Shown piece after piece: positions 59,159-64,000 of a stretch of DNA of 64,000 bases. Source of the DNA: Flexibacter flexilis DSM 6793 (GTDB lineage: Bacteria; Bacteroidota; Bacteroidia; Cytophagales; Flexibacteraceae); contig NZ_FOLE01000010.1 in NCBI RefSeq assembly GCF_900112255.1, forward strand, positions 62,001 through 126,000. The letters are read 5' to 3'. Position numbers and translations under genes: made by a program. A model generated the notes under the pieces. It had not been told where the DNA came from, did no database searches, and saw only the letters and a program-made list of their open reading frames with translations. Within the stretch, counting starts at the first letter, position 1. Each line of letters begins with the position of its first letter.

Positions 59159-59175
59159 AAAAACGAAAATATATT

Positions 59176-61101
59176 TTGACTAAGTTTTCTAAAATTGGAT
59201 TGGCCGCAGCAATGTTATTGTTTGTGGCCACTTTTGCTATGTACTGCACGCACGCGCCAGAAAGCAAAGAAAAGGCCGTAGCCACAACAGACACAGTGGC
59301 GCGTCAGGCTCATTTTGTCGGGAAACAAACCTGCATTTCTTGTCATCAGGACATTTATAACTCTTTTCAACATACGGGAAAAGGCAAGGCTTTTCATCGG
59401 CCTTCGCGGAATAATGTGATAGAAGTATTTGATAATCAGGCAGTTTTTGATAAATATAAAAACCTGCGCTATGTAGCGTTTTGGCGTGACACCAATATGC
59501 TGATGGCTGAATTTCGACTCGCCACCAATGGCAAAGACACGACGCATTACAGAGAACAAAAAGTTGATTTTGTGATTGGCTCAGGCAATCAGGCGCGTTC
59601 TTATCTATATCAAACCCCTGATAATTATTTTTATGAAATGCCATTAACATGGTATTCTCACAAAAAAATATGGGATTTGAGTCCTGGTTATCAAAATGGA
59701 AATAACACGCGTTTTGATCGCTCTATTGCGCAGGAGTGCATGAATTGCCATAACAGTGATTTTACGTTTGTACCCGAATCGGTCAATAAATTTACGGCTG
59801 TGGGCACGGGCATAGGTTGCGAAAAATGCCATGGAGCGGGTTCGGAGCATGTGGCTTTTCGCCAAAAATCTGATAATAAATTAGCCAAAGGCCATGCTGA
59901 CCACACGATTGTCAATCCTGCACGGCTTTCGGTGCAATTGCAGTTAGATGTTTGCCGCCAATGTCATTTGGAAGGGACGATTGTTCCCAAAAAAGGCAAA
60001 AAAATGACGGATTTCAGGGCAGGTGAACCGCTCAATAAATATTGGGACGTTCTAATTCCTGTAAGCAATGAAAAAGAGCAATATGGTTTTGCTTCGCATG
60101 CAGAGCGTTTGCAACAAAGCCAATGTTTTATACAATCGGCGGGAAAACTAAATTGTACGAGTTGCCATAATCCACACAATCCATTGTCCGACAACTCTTT
60201 AGTATCTTATAATGCGCAGTGCAAGTCTTGCCACAGCAGTTCGAGTGAGGCACATTTGCCTTTGTGCGGACGTGTGGCCAAAACCACTGACCACAATAAC
60301 TGCGTAGGTTGTCATTTGGCAAAAAGCGGGACTACGGACATTCCGCACGTGCGTTCTACCGACCATTTTATTAGGGTTTTGGATAAAGACAAAAAAACGA
60401 AAAAGGCTAAAGCTCCAAGCCTCAAAGGACAAGTGATATTCAAAAACTTTTCGGATACTACGATTTCGCCGCGCACGCTGGCCATCGCCTACATGGATTA
60501 TTATGAACTTACAGAAGCTAACCCGCTGTATTTGAAGAAAATAGCTGGTTTTATTGATTCGTTAGAACCCCAACAACAATTGCGGTATTATAGCTTAAGC
60601 AAAAAGGCTTTGCCTCAAAATTATTTGCAAATACAGCCTCAAAATTTGAGCGATGGCCTGGAAGCGGTCTATTTGGCCGAACTTCGGCAGCGTAGCGGCC
60701 TTTCGGCTTTACCGTATTTTGATAAGGCGTTTGAACTTTTGCCCGACAATTTGAATTTACTTTTTTCGGCGGCGAGTGCTTATACAGAGGCTGGAAATCA
60801 TGCCAAAGCCATTGCGTTATATGACCAAATTTTAAAACGCAAGCCATATCACGCTGATGCTCTGACCAATAAAGGATTTTTGCTGATGACGCTTGGCCAA
60901 AATGAACAGGCTTTGAAACTAACGGAACAGGCAATGGTAGCAGACCCCAATTATACGCTTGCTTACGAGAATCGGATTAATATTTTGTTGCAAGTAGGGG
61001 AGTTGGCGAAGGCAAAAATGTATTTGGAGGATTTGATTAAACAAAATCCTAAAAATCAGGATTACAAGGACTTGAGAAAGAAAATAGTAGAAAATATGTG
61101 A
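59176..61101 (+). CDS. Seven-haem cytochrome c with C-terminal TPR domain
   Basis: About 641 residues. The start is set by TTG 59176 (MTKFSKIGLAAAMLLFVATF), a membrane anchor or signal; the frame runs upstream into the patatin gene without a family match. Seven CxxCH motifs, each with both Cys and His: CISCH, CMNCH, CEKCH, CRQCH, CTSCH, CKSCH and CVGCH, spaced over about residues 55-390. Then about 200 residues of TPR helices (LFSAASAYTEAGNHAKAIALYDQILKRKPYHADAL, NKGFLLMTLGQNEQAL). It belongs with the multihaem plus TPR proteins of Bacteroidota. Redox partner unknown. Confidence 0.9.
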   Translation: MTKFSKIGLAAAMLLFVATFAMYCTHAPESKEKAVATTDTVARQAHFVGKQTCISCHQDIYNSFQHTGKGKAFHRPSRNNVIEVFDNQAVFDKYKNLRYVAFWRDTNMLMAEFRLATNGKDTTHYREQKVDFVIGSGNQARSYLYQTPDNYFYEMPLTWYSHKKIWDLSPGYQNGNNTRFDRSIAQECMNCHNSDFTFVPESVNKFTAVGTGIGCEKCHGAGSEHVAFRQKSDNKLAKGHADHTIVNPARLSVQLQLDVCRQCHLEGTIVPKKGKKMTDFRAGEPLNKYWDVLIPVSNEKEQYGFASHAERLQQSQCFIQSAGKLNCTSCHNPHNPLSDNSLVSYNAQCKSCHSSSSEAHLPLCGRVAKTTDHNNCVGCHLAKSGTTDIPHVRSTDHFIRVLDKDKKTKKAKAPSLKGQVIFKNFSDTTISPRTLAIAYMDYYELTEANPLYLKKIAGFIDSLEPQQQLRYYSLSKKALPQNYLQIQPQNLSDGLEAVYLAELRQRSGLSALPYFDKAFELLPDNLNLLFSAASAYTEAGNHAKAIALYDQILKRKPYHADALTNKGFLLMTLGQNEQALKLTEQAMVADPNYTLAYENRINILLQVGELAKAKMYLEDLIKQNPKNQDYKDLRKKIVENM

Positions 61102-61209
61102 GTCTTTTTTCGTTGAGAAAAAGATAGATTTTGGTAAAATGCGGTGTATCGTTGTACCTTTGCGCCCTTAGAGGCGAGGCGGCGACCCGCGAACATTTAT
61201 TCCAACAAA

Positions 61210-62520
61210 ATGAAAACTAAAGGATTAGTAAAAAATAAAGTAAACATTGTTACTTTAGGTTGTTCCAAAAACTTAGTAGATTCTGAGCAAATTTATACTC
61301 AACTCAAAGCCAATGCTTTTGAAGTGGAGCATGAAGCCAAAAAAGATAATGCTAACATCGTGATTATCAATACGTGCGGCTTTATTGACAACGCCAAACA
61401 AGAATCCATTGACACGATTTTGCGCTATGCGGATGCCAAAAACGAAGGTAAAATAGATAAATTATATGTAACGGGTTGTCTTTCACATCGTTATAAAGAT
61501 GATTTGGAAAGAGAAATCCCGACGGTAGATGCGTACTTTGGGTCAAATGAATTGCCGCGTTTGCTCAAAACCCTGAAAGCTGACTACAAGCATGAACTGA
61601 TTGGGGAGCGACTCATCACGACACCTTCGCATTATGCGTACCTGAAAATTGCCGAGGGCTGCGACCGTCCGTGTTCATTTTGTGCAATTCCGCTCATGCG
61701 CGGCAAGCACGAATCGCAACCCATGGAAGTGCTGGTGCAACAAACCAAAAATTTGGCCAAAAATGGCACAAAAGAAATTATTCTGATTGCCCAAGACCTC
61801 ACGTATTACGGTTTGGATTTGTACAAAAAACGTAATTTGGCGGATTTGTTGGCGCAACTATCTGATGTAGAGGGGATTGAATGGATTCGTTTGCAATATG
61901 CTTATCCGTCGGGCTTCCCGTTGGATGTGTTGGATATTATGCGCGAACGCCCCAATATTTGCAATTATTTGGATATGCCTTTGCAACATGGCTCAAATAA
62001 TATGCTAAAACTTATGCGTAGAGGTATTACGCGCGAAAAAACGGAAGAATTGGTAGCGACGATTCGCGAAAAAGTACCAAATATTGCGCTGCGTACTACC
62101 TTGATTTCGGGGCACCCGAACGAAACAGATGCCGACTTCCAAGAAATGTACGAGTTTGTGGAAAAAATGCGATTTGACCGTTTAGGTATTTTCAATTATT
62201 CGCACGAAGAAAATACACATTCGTACTCGATGCCCGACAACGTGCCCGCCGAGGTGAAGCAAGAGCGTTCGGATGCCATCATGGAATTGCAACAAGGTAT
62301 TTCGATGGATTTGAACGAAGCTAAAATCGGCCAAACTTTCAAAGTGCTATTCGATCGCAAAGAAGGCGGCTATTTCATTGGTCGCACGGAATTTGATTCG
62401 CCAGAGGTTGATAATGAGGTGCTTGTAAGTGCAGATAAATATTATGTACGCAAAGGAGACTTTGCTCAAGTGCGCATTACGGATGCTACGGAATTTGATT
62501 TGTACGGAGAAGTACTATAA
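61210..62520 (+). CDS. rimO: Ribosomal protein S12 methylthiotransferase RimO
   Basis: Radical-SAM enzyme that methylthiolates Asp of ribosomal protein S12. 436 residues from ATG 61210. N-terminal UPF0004 domain with NIVTLGCSKNLVDSE (first Cys), NTCGFI and VTGCLSHRY; radical-SAM cluster CDRPCSFC; TRAM domain at the C-terminus. The second iron-sulfur cluster ligands are all present. Upstream frame to 61144 is not family-like. A single-gene unit followed by an unknown 73-residue protein. Confidence 0.96.
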   Translation: MKTKGLVKNKVNIVTLGCSKNLVDSEQIYTQLKANAFEVEHEAKKDNANIVIINTCGFIDNAKQESIDTILRYADAKNEGKIDKLYVTGCLSHRYKDDLEREIPTVDAYFGSNELPRLLKTLKADYKHELIGERLITTPSHYAYLKIAEGCDRPCSFCAIPLMRGKHESQPMEVLVQQTKNLAKNGTKEIILIAQDLTYYGLDLYKKRNLADLLAQLSDVEGIEWIRLQYAYPSGFPLDVLDIMRERPNICNYLDMPLQHGSNNMLKLMRRGITREKTEELVATIREKVPNIALRTTLISGHPNETDADFQEMYEFVEKMRFDRLGIFNYSHEENTHSYSMPDNVPAEVKQERSDAIMELQQGISMDLNEAKIGQTFKVLFDRKEGGYFIGRTEFDSPEVDNEVLVSADKYYVRKGDFAQVRITDATEFDLYGEVL

Positions 62521-62620
62521 TGTAAGTTTTGCGTGCTAAAACTTAGATGGCTTAGTTGCGTGTTTTAGTTTTTTGGTGGAAATTGAGCCATTATTAATCT
62601 AAAACACCATCATTATAACC

Positions 62621-62842
62621 ATGAAGACTTTAATATATAATCCAAGCGAGATAGAAACCTCGTTTTGTAACGCTTTTGCGCAAAATCAGGCTGATATACA
62701 AAAATGGTTGCCTGATTATAAAATAGAACAAGTAACGACTCGCCTCAATCAAGACAACCCTCAGTTGCTTATCAAAATGACCGACAAAGACGGCGATATG
62801 CACGAGTTAGTATTAAGTTTTATACAGAAAATAGATTTGTAA
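62621..62842 (+). CDS. Unrecognised 73-residue protein
   Basis: Short acidic protein: MKTLIYNPSEIETSFCNAFAQNQADIQKW, then LLIKMTDKDGDMHELVLSFIQKIDL. It has no signal peptide or membrane segment, and appears to be alpha/beta. It lies 100 bp after rimO and ends before a terminator. The composition and codon use look like a real gene, but I cannot name the family. Confidence 0.68.
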   Translation: MKTLIYNPSEIETSFCNAFAQNQADIQKWLPDYKIEQVTTRLNQDNPQLLIKMTDKDGDMHELVLSFIQKIDL

Positions 62843-62860
62843 ATCATTCATTATAAAAAT

Positions 62861-62895
62861 AAAAAAGCCCTGATTTATCAAATCGGGGCTTTTTT
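62861..62895. terminator. Bidirectional terminator
   Basis: Arms AAAAAAGCCCTGATTT and AAATCGGGGCTTTTTT with one G-T pair and a 3-base loop, between the 73-residue gene and the convergent lipoprotein gene. Confidence 0.85.
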
Positions 62896-62915
62896 ATTGA
62901 AGATATAAAATTTTC

Positions 62916-63677
62916 TTAGCGGCAGTTATAGGTAATTTCGTATGTTACTTTGGTAAGCGGATCATAGAACTTTACAGGATAACGCGTTTCATTTGGAGCG
63001 TAAGCATAAGTGTATCTTGCACCTTTGATTACTTTTCCCATAGCATCGTAGCGTTCCATAAATAATAGATTATTTTTATCTCCTCTTAGTGGAGCTGGAA
63101 ATGCCGATTTAGTACCTTTGTTATCGTCATATAAATATCTCTCTGCGTAGTATTCGCCAGCTGTACCTACTTTTAGGTACATTTTAGTTTTATTATTTTG
63201 TACGTCATACTCGTAAGTACGTTGTTCTTTCAAATCCGACGAAGTTCCATCAAAAGTTGTTTCGCGGAATAAGTTACCTTTTATGTCGTAATTGAATGTT
63301 TTATAGCCTGTTTGCAAATAAGTAATAGTGTCAGCTTGTAAAACAAAATTTGTTGCTTTTGCCAGTTTTTCGCCACTATTATACTCGTACTCAGAATAGC
63401 TTGTTGGCTTATTTTTACCCGTAGGAGTTGTGGCTGCTTTTACTAATAATTTATTTTCGTAAGTGTAATCTATTGTAGAAATAATAGAATCATTTTCTAG
63501 AGAAACATATTCAGCACGTTGTAATGTTACACCAGTATAATAATATTTGTAAGCCGTTTTGCTATTCATTTTGATAACCGACGGCATACATGTAGCACTA
63601 ACATAAGGGTCATCGTAACGAGAACAACCCATTAATCCTGCCACTAACATACTTGCTGCCAATAATATTTTTTTCAT
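62916..63677 (-). CDS. Lipoprotein with YD/RHS-like repetitive strands
   Basis: 253 residues. Lipoprotein signal with Cys near residue 18 (LVAGLMGC). The body has a rhythmic pattern of beta turns (IDYTYENKLLVKAAT, SEYEYNSGEKLAKATN, FNYDIKGNLFRETT, RTYEYDVQNNKTKMY) typical of short YD-type or DUF4595-like repeats. No function can be given. Convergent with the 73-residue gene across a terminator. Confidence 0.78.
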   Translation of the reverse strand: MKKILLAASMLVAGLMGCSRYDDPYVSATCMPSVIKMNSKTAYKYYYTGVTLQRAEYVSLENDSIISTIDYTYENKLLVKAATTPTGKNKPTSYSEYEYNSGEKLAKATNFVLQADTITYLQTGYKTFNYDIKGNLFRETTFDGTSSDLKEQRTYEYDVQNNKTKMYLKVGTAGEYYAERYLYDDNKGTKSAFPAPLRGDKNNLLFMERYDAMGKVIKGARYTYAYAPNETRYPVKFYDPLTKVTYEITYNCR

Positions 63678-63823
63678 AAAAGCTAATTTTTAGTTTTCCA
63701 AACCAGTGTTTCAATAGACAAAGATACTACTATATGCAAACATACGATTTAAGTCAAAACTTTGCAAAAAATTAGCAGATTCCTTGCAAAATTTTGACAT
63801 TTTATTTCATTAAAAAAGCCAAG

Positions 63824-64000
63824 CTATTTGGTTTTCTGTACGTAATCCTTAGAAGAAACTTTGTTGCCGCGTCGGTATTGCTCTATCCTGTAAATCTTGC
63901 CTTCTTCGGTCGTGTACAGCCATTTTCCGTGCTGTGTGTCGGCCAAATATTGTCCCGTAATATGTACTTTTCCACTTTCATGCCACGCCTTAAATTCTCC
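63824..64000 (-). CDS. MORN-variant repeat protein, 3' part only
   Basis: 59 codons at the window edge, reading in from the right to a TAG at 63824: GEFKAWHESGKVHITGQY, then DTQHGKWLYTTEEGKIYRIEQYRRGNK. The G-x-W-x-x-Y-x-x-x-G rhythm is that of MORN-type repeats of YwqK-like proteins, common in Bacteroidota. The start and the remaining repeats lie outside the window. Confidence 0.72.
   Translation of the reverse strand, partial: GEFKAWHESGKVHITGQYLADTQHGKWLYTTEEGKIYRIEQYRRGNKVSSKDYVQKTK

Noticed and set aside
59038-59175. Longer N-terminus for the multihaem cytochrome
   Set aside because: The extra residues overlap the patatin gene, are arginine-rich and hide the hydrophobic signal segment; the TTG at 59176 is better.

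Overview
The window looks like chromosomal DNA of a member of the Bacteroidota, probably an aerobic Cytophagales-type bacterium. Support comes from two proteins with type IX secretion (T9SS) C-terminal sorting domains, a DUF5686 outer-membrane protein, a BtuB-like TonB receptor paired with beta-propeller proteins, a secreted YidD, and promoters of the TTG / TAnnTTTG type. Shine-Dalgarno sequences are scarce, several starts are TTG, and a menaquinone-pathway isochorismate synthase is present. Gene density is high. I see no tRNA, rRNA, insertion sequence, prophage or CRISPR array.

Layout. 1-17.6 kb: recN, recG, a soluble hybrid histidine kinase, a lipoprotein, a large DUF5686 protein, menF with a CoA-binding protein, and a 1394-residue repetitive surface protein ending in an intramolecular chaperone. 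17.8-25 kb: a FucP-type sugar transporter, a lone YhcG/DUF1016 nuclease, a HiPIP lipoprotein beside micro-ORFs, a TetR-SDR-quinone-reductase locus with three matching operator palindromes, and a WG-repeat protein. 25-32.3 kb: ispF with a Gfo/Idh/MocA dehydrogenase, a TM2 protein, and an overlapping envelope operon (dolichol-phosphate-mannose-type glycosyltransferase, LolA-like, YidD, two paralogous TPR proteins). 32.3-38 kb: NhaA, an SDR and several unrecognised secreted proteins.

38-45.3 kb is the most distinctive region. A minus-strand cobalamin riboswitch at about 45.06-45.24 kb leads into a T9SS-sorted beta-propeller, an SUMF1-fold protein, a tiny T9SS-sorted protein, a BtuB-like TonB receptor and a lipoprotein beta-propeller that resembles BtuG. 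A CWC-thioesterase fusion follows four bases later. I read it as a vitamin B12 capture and uptake operon with extra secreted parts of unknown role.

45.4-64 kb: mostly housekeeping genes (hisH, truB, a cyclophilin, yiaA/B-like, a Crp-type regulator with SDR and ALDH, a lone nuoN, tpiA, cdaA), then a FadL-like porin with an SGNH lipoprotein, a cold-shock protein, a patatin, a seven-haem cytochrome c fused to TPRs, rimO, a lipoprotein, and a partial MORN-repeat protein at the right edge. Strong hairpins separate most convergent units. Several are perfect and bidirectional.
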